From Pseudomonas sp. dw_612 (GTDB lineage: Bacteria; Pseudomonadota; Gammaproteobacteria; Pseudomonadales; Pseudomonadaceae): DNA of 64,000 nucleotides. Both the position numbers and the translations under genes were made by a program. This document shows, piece by piece, positions 1 to 8,403 of this stretch; position 1 is the stretch's first letter; every line of letters starts with the position of its first letter. Location of the stretch: assembly GCF_018449725.1 (NCBI RefSeq), contig NZ_JAAVVC010000017.1, positions 62,001 through 126,000 of the forward strand, in the 5' to 3' direction. The notes under the pieces were generated by a model. It searched no databases and was not told the DNA's origin. It worked only from the letters and a program-made list of their open reading frames with translations.

Positions 1-128
1 TGGTCAAGGACGGCCGACTGATCGGTGTGCTGGATCTGGACAGCCCCAAACTGGCGCGTTTCACCGCTGATGATCAGGCGGGTATTGAGCAACTGGCGGC
101 AATTTTCTTGCGCCTGACTGATTGCTGA
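1..128 (+). CDS. GAF-domain protein, 3' end only (free methionine-(R)-sulfoxide reductase-like)
   Basis: Only the last 41 codons are present, in the frame beginning at base 3 and ending with TGA at 126-128. The visible peptide contains GVLDLDSP, then FTADDQ and a closing helix. This is how the C-terminal part of a GAF domain of the YebR/MsrC free methionine-(R)-sulfoxide reductase type ends. The catalytic cysteines of that family lie upstream, outside the window, so the enzyme call is inference from the tail; a generic GAF protein is the alternative. A REP pair follows the stop. Confidence 0.6.
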   Translation, partial: VKDGRLIGVLDLDSPKLARFTADDQAGIEQLAAIFLRLTDC

Positions 129-165
129 TTATCCTTTCAGAGCTTCCTGTCAGGTGAAATGCATT

Positions 166-259
166 CCTGTGGGAGCGAGCTTGCTCGCGATGGCGGTCTT
201 ACATTCAACACATGTATTGCCAGTGAGTCCGCTATCGCGAGCAAGCTCGCTCCCACAGG
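166..259. repeat. REP pair (BIME-like), GAGC variant
   Basis: Two inverted copies of a 25-bp palindromic unit (CCTGTGGGAGCGAGC...TCGCGA and its complement) are separated by about 45 bp. This is the standard Pseudomonas REP doublet, in the gap between two convergent genes. Confidence 0.9.
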
Positions 260-292
260 GGTTGTGGCGTTCACATCTTGAGTTGACCGTCG

Positions 293-3238
293 TTAGCTCA
301 AACCAGCCTTTGCCAGCAGACTCGCCGGGTCCACGGCATCGATCTGTTTCGGGTCGAGAAACTGCTCGGCGTACTGCCGGTAAATCTGCTCGTTGATAAA
401 CAGCCCGAACAATTCCGGGTCGATATGGGCGTCACGGCACATCGTCGCCATGATGCCCAGCGCTTCGCTCAAGGACTTGGCTTTCTTGTACGGACGATCC
501 GCCGCGGTCAGCGCTTCGAAAATATCGGCAATCGCCATCATCCGTGCCGGCAGGCTCATGTCCTCGCGTTTCAACTGTTTCGGATAACCGGTGCCGTCCA
601 TTTTTTCGTGGTGGCCACCGGCGATTTCCGCCACGTTGTTGAGGTGGCCGGGGAATGGCAGGTGGCTGAGCATCAGGATCGTCTGCACCATGTGGTGATT
701 GATGATGTAGCGCTCTTCGCGGGTCAGGGTGCCCCGGGAAATGCTCAGGTTGTAGAGCTCGCCGCGATTGTATTTGTAGTGCGGCACATCGAGCTTGAAA
801 CCCCAGGGGTTGTCGGCCGGGATCAGCTCGCCTTCGGCACGTTCCAGCAGATGCTCGGGTTTGTCCGTCAGCAGCGGCTCGCTGACCGGCAGTGTCGGCG
901 CCGGGGTGCGCGCCTGGCGACGGTTTTCTTCCCAGGAAACCCCGAGTCGGTCATCCAGGGTTCGGGTCCAGGTCCGTTGGGCGATCAGGTTCAGGCGTTT
1001 GAGATCGGCCTCGGCCATCGCCTCGCCGCCCAGATTGCAGCGGGCGATAAAGGCGAAGTCATCATCCAGTCCCGCCAGCACAGCATTGCGCAATTCAGCC
1101 AGGTGCTGCTCCTCGCCGCCCAGGGCAATGGCCTGCCAATAGTTGATCCAGGCATCACGCTTGAGCACTTCGAAACGGGTGCGGACTTCGTGGATGCGGT
1201 CGTTCAGGGTTTCCAGTTTGGTGGCCTTGTCGACCACATATTCGGGCGTGGTGACCTTGCCGCAATCGTGGAGCCAGGCGGCAATGTGCAGGGCTTCCCA
1301 CTCATCTTCGGTGGGTTGGTAACCGCTGAACGCCGGCGCCTGACTGGCCGCGGCTGCCTGGGCGAGCATCAAGGTCAGCGCCGGTACGCGCTGGCAATGG
1401 CCGCCGGTGTAGGGGCTCTTGGCGTCGATTGCGCCGGCCAGCAGTTGAATGAAGGAATCGAGCAATTGTTTTTGCTTGGCTTGCAGACGCTGGCTTTCGA
1501 TACTCACCGCCGCGGCGCCGGACACTGCTTGCAGAAACGCGATGCGATCCGGGCGAAGTTTTTCCAGGTCGCTTTGGCTGCCGCTGTCCGCCAGCAGCAG
1601 GATCAACAGACCCACGGTTTCGTTGTGCCGGTTACGCAGCCGAATGCCGATCAGATGCACCCGCGGGCTCTGCATGGCCAGCAGGACTTTTTGCAAATCC
1701 CCGGCCTGTTCGAAACCGAGACTGGTGACCACATTGTCCGCATTCGACAGATCTAGCAGCCACGATGGGCTCTGCGGGTTCTGCAATTCGTGTCCTTGAA
1801 TGTCGAACGACGGCAAGGGCTGAGAGGTGCCGTTGATCACCAGGCCATGGGGTTCGATGCGATCGCCATCACTTTCACGCAAGTAGATCAGGCCGGCCTG
1901 GGCCTGGGCGATTTTTACCGTTTCAAACAACACCCGCTGCAGCAAGGGCACGAAGCGCGTCTCGGCGCACAGGCTATCAGTGATCTGGAAAAAACTCCTC
2001 AGGGTGTCCTTCATCCGTGTCATCGACACGCCCAATTGATCGACTTCCAGCACCGGCGAGCGGCGGCTGACGGGAAAGTTGAAATCGAAACTGCGAATCG
2101 CGTCAGCCTCCTTCACCAGTGCACGCAGGGGCTTGACCAGAATCCGCGACGTCAGCCAACCCACCGGCAGGCACAGCAATAACGTGGCCAGAGTAATCAA
2201 CGCCCCTTGCCAGCGCATGCGGTAGGCATCGACGAGCAGTTCATCCTCGGGCACCAGCATTGCCATTTGCAAACCCTGGGGGCCGCCCTCCTGCATGTGA
2301 CTGCGGGCGACGATCCACTGCCGGCCGCCGACGTTCAGGCGATTGCCCGCTGGCGGACTGGCGAGCAGGGCGCCGAGGCCGGGGCTCAGGTCCGCGGCTT
2401 TACTCAGGCGGGCGGTCTGGTCGTCGATGATCAGTTTGCGACTGTCGGGATAGGCAACGGCATTGCCCTCGGCATCGAACAGCACGATCTCGGTGCTGGG
2501 GGTGACGACGTGTTTGGCCAGGGTCGCGGACAGCTCGGCCAGGGTCAGGTCGGCGCCCATCACCGCACCGTCGCCGCTGCGCCGGGCCAGTGTGGTGCCG
2601 ACGTTATGGGTGGAGAAAAAAATGTAGGGTTCGGTGGTGATCTGGTTCGCCTGCGCGCGAGCGCTGGTAAACCAGGCACGGGTCCGCGGATCGTAGGTTT
2701 CGTCGGCAACGTCCTGGCGGCTGATGAGGTTCAGGGCCAGGTCGTAGAACAAGGATTGGGAGACGAGCTGATTGCCGTTGCCGTGGCGCTCGATGCTCCA
2801 CACCTGGTAGGCCGCCGCGTCCGGGGCATTGAGCAGCGCCTTGAGGGCATCCGTGCGCAACGGTCGGACCATAAAGAAATCGCCATTGCCGTAGCCCAGG
2901 TACAACGAGGCCAGGTTGGGGTTGTCCTTGAGCGACTGGCTGAACGGCTTGAGCAACGCCAGGCGCGGCTCAAGTGCCGGGGCCTGGGTGGCGGGCAGGT
3001 CGGCCAGCAGGCTCAGCAGATGACCAATCGGCTCGTAGGTGGATTGCAGGTCCAGCCGCACATCCTGCTCGATGCGGTTGAACAGCTTTTCACTGCTGGA
3101 CAGAATGATCTGCGTGGTTTGCCCGTAATTGAAAATGCCCAGCACCACGCCGGTCAGCAACAGCAGGAAGGTGAACATGACGCTGATATGGACGTGCAGG
3201 GGAAACCGGCGTTGATCCGGGCGCAGTGGGCTGGGCAT
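293..3238 (-). CDS. Membrane HD-GYP cyclic-di-GMP phosphodiesterase with Cache, HAMP and GAF domains
   Basis: 981 residues. A membrane segment near residues 17-37 is followed by a long periplasmic Cache-like sensor, a second membrane segment near 345-365, a HAMP linker, a GAF-like region (about 420-590) and a C-terminal HD-GYP hydrolase. HDCGK is near residue 656 and HHEKMDGTGYP near 874. HD-GYP proteins hydrolyse c-di-GMP. The two motifs are about 218 residues apart, so some 120-150 residues are inserted in the catalytic domain. The ATG at 3238 is chosen because GGAGAG lies 7-8 bases upstream; a TTG at 3280 and an ATG at 3253 are also in frame. It lies 48 bp after the RocS1-like kinase on the same strand, so the two are probably co-transcribed. 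Confidence 0.85.
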   Translation of the reverse strand: MPSPLRPDQRRFPLHVHISVMFTFLLLLTGVVLGIFNYGQTTQIILSSSEKLFNRIEQDVRLDLQSTYEPIGHLLSLLADLPATQAPALEPRLALLKPFSQSLKDNPNLASLYLGYGNGDFFMVRPLRTDALKALLNAPDAAAYQVWSIERHGNGNQLVSQSLFYDLALNLISRQDVADETYDPRTRAWFTSARAQANQITTEPYIFFSTHNVGTTLARRSGDGAVMGADLTLAELSATLAKHVVTPSTEIVLFDAEGNAVAYPDSRKLIIDDQTARLSKAADLSPGLGALLASPPAGNRLNVGGRQWIVARSHMQEGGPQGLQMAMLVPEDELLVDAYRMRWQGALITLATLLLCLPVGWLTSRILVKPLRALVKEADAIRSFDFNFPVSRRSPVLEVDQLGVSMTRMKDTLRSFFQITDSLCAETRFVPLLQRVLFETVKIAQAQAGLIYLRESDGDRIEPHGLVINGTSQPLPSFDIQGHELQNPQSPSWLLDLSNADNVVTSLGFEQAGDLQKVLLAMQSPRVHLIGIRLRNRHNETVGLLILLLADSGSQSDLEKLRPDRIAFLQAVSGAAAVSIESQRLQAKQKQLLDSFIQLLAGAIDAKSPYTGGHCQRVPALTLMLAQAAAASQAPAFSGYQPTEDEWEALHIAAWLHDCGKVTTPEYVVDKATKLETLNDRIHEVRTRFEVLKRDAWINYWQAIALGGEEQHLAELRNAVLAGLDDDFAFIARCNLGGEAMAEADLKRLNLIAQRTWTRTLDDRLGVSWEENRRQARTPAPTLPVSEPLLTDKPEHLLERAEGELIPADNPWGFKLDVPHYKYNRGELYNLSISRGTLTREERYIINHHMVQTILMLSHLPFPGHLNNVAEIAGGHHEKMDGTGYPKQLKREDMSLPARMMAIADIFEALTAADRPYKKAKSLSEALGIMATMCRDAHIDPELFGLFINEQIYRQYAEQFLDPKQIDAVDPASLLAKAGLS

Positions 3239-3286
3239 TACGGGTCTCTCCATAGTGGTTACGCACTGCTCAGCGTCCAAGCATAG

Positions 3287-6200
3287 TTAAGGCTCCGCCA
3301 TTTTGCTGTTGGCGTTGAGGCCTATCTGTTGCAGTAACGCGCGCTCCAGTTCGAGCATGGCCTGGTTCATGGCGTTGACGCATTGGGCGACCTCATCCGC
3401 GGTCGCCGGGTCATGGCAGGTTTTTTCCAGCGCCTGGCAACAATCGATCAATCGGCAGGCCTGGGCGATGCGGGCCGCGCCTTTGATTTTGTGTGCAAGG
3501 TCGAGCAGGGCCTGGCGATCATCGAGTCTGGACAGGGCCAGCAGCTCCTGCCGATCCAGTCGATTGCTGCTCAAGAGTTCGGCCATCAGGCGCTGGGCCA
3601 TCTCCGGGTTGCCGCCCGTCAACAGGTCCAGTCCGTCCAGATTGAACGGCTGTTCACGGACCGCCGGTTTGATGCTTTCGACCCACTGACTCAATGCCGA
3701 CAGGCTGAGGGGTTTGAACAGGCAATCGTTCATTCCTGCGTGCTTGCAGCGTTGTATTTCTTCCGGCTGCGCGTTGGCGGTAAACCCCAGGACGGTGCAG
3801 GGCGGACGTTGCTCCAACTGTTCATGCTGGCGAATGGCACGGGCCAGGTCATAGCCATTCATGATCGGCATGTTGCAATCGACTATCACCAGGTCGAAGG
3901 CCTCGTTCTTCCAGGCCTCCAGCCCGGCCTGACCGTCACCGGCACCGGTAAATCGATGCCCCAGGTATTCCAGTTGCTGACACATGAGCAACCGATTGGC
4001 GGGATGATCGTCGACCACTAGTACGTTCAGGGGCGTGCTGGTGGTGGGGATGGGCGGTTCAACCCGATCCTGCGCCTGCGCCGGTGCCAGCGTCGCCAGG
4101 TCCAGGGACAGGCTGACCTGAGTGCCCACCCCCGGGCGACTGTGCAGTTGCAGGCTGCCCCCCATCATTTCGCACAAGTTGCGACTGATCACCAGACCGA
4201 GTCCCGCGCCGCCCCTGGCCAATTGCCCGGTGTTGTCGGCCTGGGCGAAGGGCTCGAACAGACGCTGCTGATCCTGTTCGCTGATGCCGACTCCCGTATC
4301 CTGAACCTGCACTTGCAGTCGCGTATGGTCGGTCTCATCGCTTGGGAGCAGATTGACCGTAATCCGGACTTCGCCCTGTTCCGTGAACTTGATGGCGTTG
4401 CTGATCAGGTTGGACAGCACCTGCTTGAAGCGCAGCGGGTCCAGCATCACATCGACAGGTGGCTGCGAAGGATTGAACGTCAACACCAGGCGAAGGTTTT
4501 TCTGCCGGGCCAGTCCGTCGAAAATCCTGACCACCGAGGCCACGATATCCCCCGGGTTGACGCGCTCCGGGCTCAGGCTCAGGCGCCCGGATTCGATCCG
4601 GGCGATGTCGAGAATGTCGCCGATCAACTCCAGCAAGTCTTTCGCCGAGCTGTAGGCGGTTTCGATGGACGAGCGATGTTGATTCCCTTGATCCATGCGT
4701 TTGAGGGTCAGCTCCAGCATGCCGATCACCGCGTTCATTGGCGTGCGGATTTCGTGGCTCATGGTGGCCAGGAACGTACTTTTGGCCCGGTTGGCCTCGT
4801 CGGCCTGCTCTTTGGCAGCCCGCAACTTATCGAACAGTTGTCGCCGCTCACTGATGTCGATCCAGCCGCCGATGATGCCTTGCACTTCACCGCTCGAATC
4901 ACGGTAGGGCAGAATCCAGTGATAGATCGTCAGCCGACGGCCGCCGATGTGCAGTGGGCGGTCAAGGATCAACGGCGTACCTTCGGCCACGACGCGCTGA
5001 TAGTCAGCCTGATATTCCCGGGCTTCGAAGGCGTTGTTCATGTTACCCGGCATCACGCATTTGCCGATCACGTCTTCGCGTTTCGCCTGGAAAACCTCCA
5101 GGTAACTGTCGTTGCAGCTTTGCAACAAGCCCTGGCGATCACGCACATAAATCGGGTGAGGCGTACCGTTGACCAGCGAGCGCATGAATTCGAACTGATC
5201 GTTCAGCGCGCGCTCAGCCGCTTTGCGCTGGTTGATCTGGCGCCGCATCCAGGCATTCCAGGCCATGGAAATCAGCAACAGCAGGCTGGCGACCACCACA
5301 ATCTGGTAGAACACCCGGTGAAAGTTATTCCAGGTTTTTTCCGAGGCCGCCGAGTACCCGCGCCAGCGACTGTTGATGACGCCCAGTTCTTCCGGAGCGA
5401 TGCTCAGCAGTGCTTTATCGATGATGGAACTCAGTTCCGTGGCGCCCCGCGCCGTGGCCAGGGAAAACGCCGCCTGCTGGGTGCCGATGGTGGTGCTGAT
5501 CTGCAATTTGTGTTCGAAGATGCGCGACGAAATGAAGTAGTTGGCAATGACCAGTGAATTGACGGCACCTTCTACCTGGCCCTCGGCGAGCAATTCCACG
5601 GCGTGGAAGGTGTCCGGCGTTTCAATCAGGTGAATGCGCGGAAACTCGCTGCGCAGGTAGTCCAGCAGCGGATTGCCTTGGGCGATGGCCAGGCGTTTGT
5701 CCTGTAGCTGCGACAGGCTGGTCGCGCTGTCGGCGGCTTTGCGCGTCAGCAGTACAAAGGAGTTTTCCAGGTAGGGGCGGCTGAAATTCAGCTGGGTTTC
5801 CCGTTGAGGAGTCGGGAGCAGCGCGGCGATCAGGTCGGCCTGATTGCCTTTGACCAACGCGATCATCTGATCGTCGCCACGGCTGCGCTGGACGTCGAAG
5901 CGCAACCCGGTGCGCAATCGGATCAGTTCCAGAAGGTCGGCGGTGACGCCGCGAAAGTTGCCGTCGCTGTCGAAAAACGTCAGTGGTGCAAACGCTTCGT
6001 TGACCACGACGCGCACCACCGGGTGCTGCGCCAGCCAGCGCTCTTCGCGGTCAGTCAGTTGCAGCTTTTGATCGGTGAGCAGAATGTCACTGCCGGCACT
6101 CCAGCGCTTGGCGATGTTTTCCCGTTCGCTGGTGGGGACGGCCTTGAGGGTCGCGTTGACGATCTGCAGCAACTCCGGATTGCCCTTGTGCAGCGCAAAG

Positions 6201-6931
6201 CTGAAGCCGTGGGCTTCGTGTTTACCGAAATTGGCCATGCGGATGTTGTTCAGGTAACCCTTATTGATCATGTAGTGGGCGGAAATGGTGTCGCCAAGAA
6301 AGACGTCAGCCTGGTCGAAGGCCACCGCGTTGATTGCATTCTGATAGGAGGGGTAATCGGTGATGATCGCTTTCGGGTAAAGCGCCTGCACTTCCTCCCG
6401 CGGCAAGTAGTGATACACCATGCTCAATCGCAACCCGGCGAGGCCATCGGTCAGCGATCGGGTTTCGCCCTCGCGTGTCACCAGGACCGGTTGATCCACG
6501 GCATAGGGCTCAGAAAGCACAATGTCGGCGTTGTGTGCTTCGAAGCCATTGGCCGTGCCGAGCAGGTCGACCTCACCCTGCTCCAGCGCCTCGATGGCGG
6601 CATGACGCGAGGCGAAACGCTGAACCTTGACCGGCAAACCCGTGGCCTGGGCGAGGATCCCGGCATAGTCCGCGGTGAAACCTTCATAGTCACGGCCGCT
6701 GACAGTCAGGTCAAAAGGCGGGTAGTCCGGGGCCGATGTGCCCAGTATCAGTTCGCGCTTGTTATGGACCCATTGCCGTTGCGATTTATCCAGCTGGACT
6801 TCCACGTGTCCGACCGTTGAACGGCTGAGCAGGGCGTAGTTCTCGACGGCGGCGTGCGTGGCGAACACTGAAGTGCTCAGGCATACACCTGCGCTCAATG
6901 TTATTAGATAGTCCTTTATGCGAAGGGGCAT
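3287..6931 (-). CDS. Hybrid sensor kinase, BvgS/RocS1 type, with two periplasmic binding domains
   Basis: 1214 residues: a signal peptide, two tandem SBP_bac_3-like domains (about 40-265 and 290-515), one membrane span near 540-560, a PAS domain (about 585-700), HisKA with HEIRTPMNAVIG (His near 725), HATPase (N box NAIKF, G box GAGLGL), a receiver (DCNMP, Asp near 1018) and a C-terminal Hpt (AHKIKGAA, His near 1146). Length and order match RocS1/BvgS/EvgS unorthodox kinases, in which phosphate passes His-Asp-His and then to a LuxR-type regulator. That partner is encoded immediately upstream. ATG 6931 has GAG at a proper spacing; a GTG at 6943 would overlap the regulator's stop. The ligand is unknown. 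Confidence 0.9.
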   Translation of the reverse strand: MPLRIKDYLITLSAGVCLSTSVFATHAAVENYALLSRSTVGHVEVQLDKSQRQWVHNKRELILGTSAPDYPPFDLTVSGRDYEGFTADYAGILAQATGLPVKVQRFASRHAAIEALEQGEVDLLGTANGFEAHNADIVLSEPYAVDQPVLVTREGETRSLTDGLAGLRLSMVYHYLPREEVQALYPKAIITDYPSYQNAINAVAFDQADVFLGDTISAHYMINKGYLNNIRMANFGKHEAHGFSFALHKGNPELLQIVNATLKAVPTSERENIAKRWSAGSDILLTDQKLQLTDREERWLAQHPVVRVVVNEAFAPLTFFDSDGNFRGVTADLLELIRLRTGLRFDVQRSRGDDQMIALVKGNQADLIAALLPTPQRETQLNFSRPYLENSFVLLTRKAADSATSLSQLQDKRLAIAQGNPLLDYLRSEFPRIHLIETPDTFHAVELLAEGQVEGAVNSLVIANYFISSRIFEHKLQISTTIGTQQAAFSLATARGATELSSIIDKALLSIAPEELGVINSRWRGYSAASEKTWNNFHRVFYQIVVVASLLLLISMAWNAWMRRQINQRKAAERALNDQFEFMRSLVNGTPHPIYVRDRQGLLQSCNDSYLEVFQAKREDVIGKCVMPGNMNNAFEAREYQADYQRVVAEGTPLILDRPLHIGGRRLTIYHWILPYRDSSGEVQGIIGGWIDISERRQLFDKLRAAKEQADEANRAKSTFLATMSHEIRTPMNAVIGMLELTLKRMDQGNQHRSSIETAYSSAKDLLELIGDILDIARIESGRLSLSPERVNPGDIVASVVRIFDGLARQKNLRLVLTFNPSQPPVDVMLDPLRFKQVLSNLISNAIKFTEQGEVRITVNLLPSDETDHTRLQVQVQDTGVGISEQDQQRLFEPFAQADNTGQLARGGAGLGLVISRNLCEMMGGSLQLHSRPGVGTQVSLSLDLATLAPAQAQDRVEPPIPTTSTPLNVLVVDDHPANRLLMCQQLEYLGHRFTGAGDGQAGLEAWKNEAFDLVIVDCNMPIMNGYDLARAIRQHEQLEQRPPCTVLGFTANAQPEEIQRCKHAGMNDCLFKPLSLSALSQWVESIKPAVREQPFNLDGLDLLTGGNPEMAQRLMAELLSSNRLDRQELLALSRLDDRQALLDLAHKIKGAARIAQACRLIDCCQALEKTCHDPATADEVAQCVNAMNQAMLELERALLQQIGLNANSKMAEP

Positions 6932-6939
6932 CCTGTTTC

Positions 6940-7566
6940 TCACACTAACGCGTTACGTTTTGCCATCTCGATGAGTGCTACCAGGGATTTGGCCTTGAGT
7001 TTTTGCATGAGTCGTTTTTTGTAAGTGCTGACAGTCTTGTTACTCAGGAACATGCCTTTGGCGATTTCCTTGTTGGTGCGGCCTTGGGCAAAAAGTTGCA
7101 ATACCATCAGTTCGCGGTCGTTGACGGATTTGAACAGTTCAAGTTCTGCGTAACGGACGTCATCCGGGCGCACAGGGTTCAAGGCCTGGCTGGGGAAATA
7201 GTTGTAACCCGACAGTACGGCCTTGATGGCGCTCACCAGTTCACTGAGGTCTTCCTGTTTGCATACATACCCCGAGGCACCAGACTGCATGCAGCGAATA
7301 CCGAAGAGTGTCGGGCATTGAGCGGTCAGTACCAGTGTTTTCAGCGGTGTACTCATGGCATTGAAACGGGCGAGAACTTCCAGTCCGTCAAGTTTGGGAA
7401 TACTGATGTCGAGAATGATCAAATCGGGCATGCATTCACGAACCATCTGCATCGCATCGACCCCATTATCGGTTTCGCCCACGACTTTATAACCCTCATG
7501 TTCCAGCAACATCCGGACAGCAAGGCGGATGACGGGGTGATCGTCGACAATAAAAACGGAGTTCAT
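6940..7566 (-). CDS. LuxR/NarL-family response regulator, BvgA/RocA1 type
   Basis: 208 residues. The N-terminal receiver begins MNSVFIVDDHP and carries the acceptor Asp in LIILDIS. The C-terminal LuxR helix-turn-helix includes GRTNKEIAKGMFLSNKTVSTY. BvgA-family regulators are phosphorylated by BvgS-type kinases, and the gene for such a kinase follows at once with overlapping stop and start region, so the pair is almost certainly cognate. The ATG at 7566 is chosen because the receiver starts there; an upstream start at 7602 would add 12 residues unlike the family. The roughly 255 bp upstream are AT-rich and probably carry the promoter of the island. Confidence 0.88.
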   Translation of the reverse strand: MNSVFIVDDHPVIRLAVRMLLEHEGYKVVGETDNGVDAMQMVRECMPDLIILDISIPKLDGLEVLARFNAMSTPLKTLVLTAQCPTLFGIRCMQSGASGYVCKQEDLSELVSAIKAVLSGYNYFPSQALNPVRPDDVRYAELELFKSVNDRELMVLQLFAQGRTNKEIAKGMFLSNKTVSTYKKRLMQKLKAKSLVALIEMAKRNALV

Positions 7567-7822
7567 AATCCAGTCCCATACGTGCGCGAATAAAGCGCGC
7601 ACCTTAGCTCAGTTAATTGAGAGGGCGCATGAACGGACGGGTCTATAGCGGCAATATAGGACGATTCCTACAAATGAAAAAGAATAGGACTACGTATCAA
7701 CTAGGTTTTGCATGAGGAAGCGTGAAAGTTCCGATTGTGTAATCGGAATTTGATGATGTTTACAGTGCAAGTTACACGCAGCATTCAATGGTGTGTTGCA
7801 ACGGCCGGAAGTTCGCTTGTTC
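7567..7822. other. AT-rich intergenic region upstream of the RocA1-like regulator
   Basis: About 255 bp with no credible reading frame, clearly poorer in G+C than the flanking genes. It probably holds the promoter of the regulator-kinase-HD-GYP operon. No EAL-domain remnant continues from the orphan receiver gene that ends at 7823. Confidence 0.5.
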
Positions 7823-8227
7823 TTATGCCCGGGCCAAGGTCAACAAATCTCTGAAGTCGGATTGTTTCAGCGGTTTGGTCAAGCAGCCCAACAGCGGTAA
7901 TCGGTGTTCACTGGCCTGCTGCTCAAGCCCGTCCAGTTCCAGGGCCGTCAAACTGCTCAGCAGTATCGCTTGCCTGATCATTCCCCGATGACTGGCGAAC
8001 TGGATCAACTCAAGCCCGGGCAGGTCGGGCAGGCATTGATCGCACAGCAGAATATCGAATGGCTGCCTCGCTCCGAGCATCTTTTGCACGGCGCCTGCGG
8101 CGCTGTCGGTGGCGGTCAGTTGAGTGAAACCGAAATTCTCCAGCAGGCACTGAGTGGCCATGAGCTGAAAGGGATGATCTTCCACCAGCAAGATGCGCCA
8201 GTCGTTTTTCAATATAGGGGTTTGCAT
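7823..8227 (-). CDS. Stand-alone receiver domain resembling the REC domain of RocR
   Basis: 134 residues forming a single receiver: RILLVEDHP at the start, acceptor Asp in ILLCDQCLPD, the conserved hydroxyl in ILLSS and the Lys in LTKPL. There is no output domain. Spacing and wording (EDHPFQ, ILLSS, GCLTKP) recall the N-terminal receiver of RocR, the receiver-EAL protein that belongs to the Roc system of P. aeruginosa, here without its EAL domain. It sits upstream of the RocA1/RocS1-like pair on the same strand with a 256-bp gap, so it may accept phosphate from that kinase's Hpt. No good Shine-Dalgarno sequence is visible before the ATG. Confidence 0.75.
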   Translation of the reverse strand: MQTPILKNDWRILLVEDHPFQLMATQCLLENFGFTQLTATDSAAGAVQKMLGARQPFDILLCDQCLPDLPGLELIQFASHRGMIRQAILLSSLTALELDGLEQQASEHRLPLLGCLTKPLKQSDFRDLLTLARA

Positions 8228-8359
8228 GAAACGGAATACGCCTCCAGCAGTGAGGGCTTGATTATTCCGTGACTCAGCCGGGTAATCGATCAGTTTGCTC
8301 AGCGCAACCTGTAGGGGGATTCTGTGTGCGTTGAAATGCAGTTGAAGGCCGGGCCGCTC

Positions 8360-8394
8360 AATCAGCCGCTCAGAAAGATCTGACGCGGCTGATT
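8360..8394 (-). terminator. Hairpin downstream of dgt
   Basis: A perfect 10-bp stem (AATCAGCCGC / GCGGCTGATT), with a further TCAG/CTGA pairing inside, lies 10 bp beyond the dgt stop. No T-tract follows, so this may be an RNA-stabilising or Rho-assisted end rather than a classical terminator. Confidence 0.4.
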
Positions 8395-8403
8395 CAGGGG
8401 CTT

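Noticed and set aside
166..259. CRISPR-like repeats
   Set aside because: The repeated units are paired inverted palindromes at scattered gene ends, not direct repeats with regular spacers; they are REPs.
425..1756. 443-codon plus-strand frame inside the HD-GYP gene; similar long frames antisense to the RocS1-like kinase, the atu genes and pvdH
   Set aside because: All are mirror frames of well-supported genes, rich in Arg/Gly/Gln without domains or ribosome sites.
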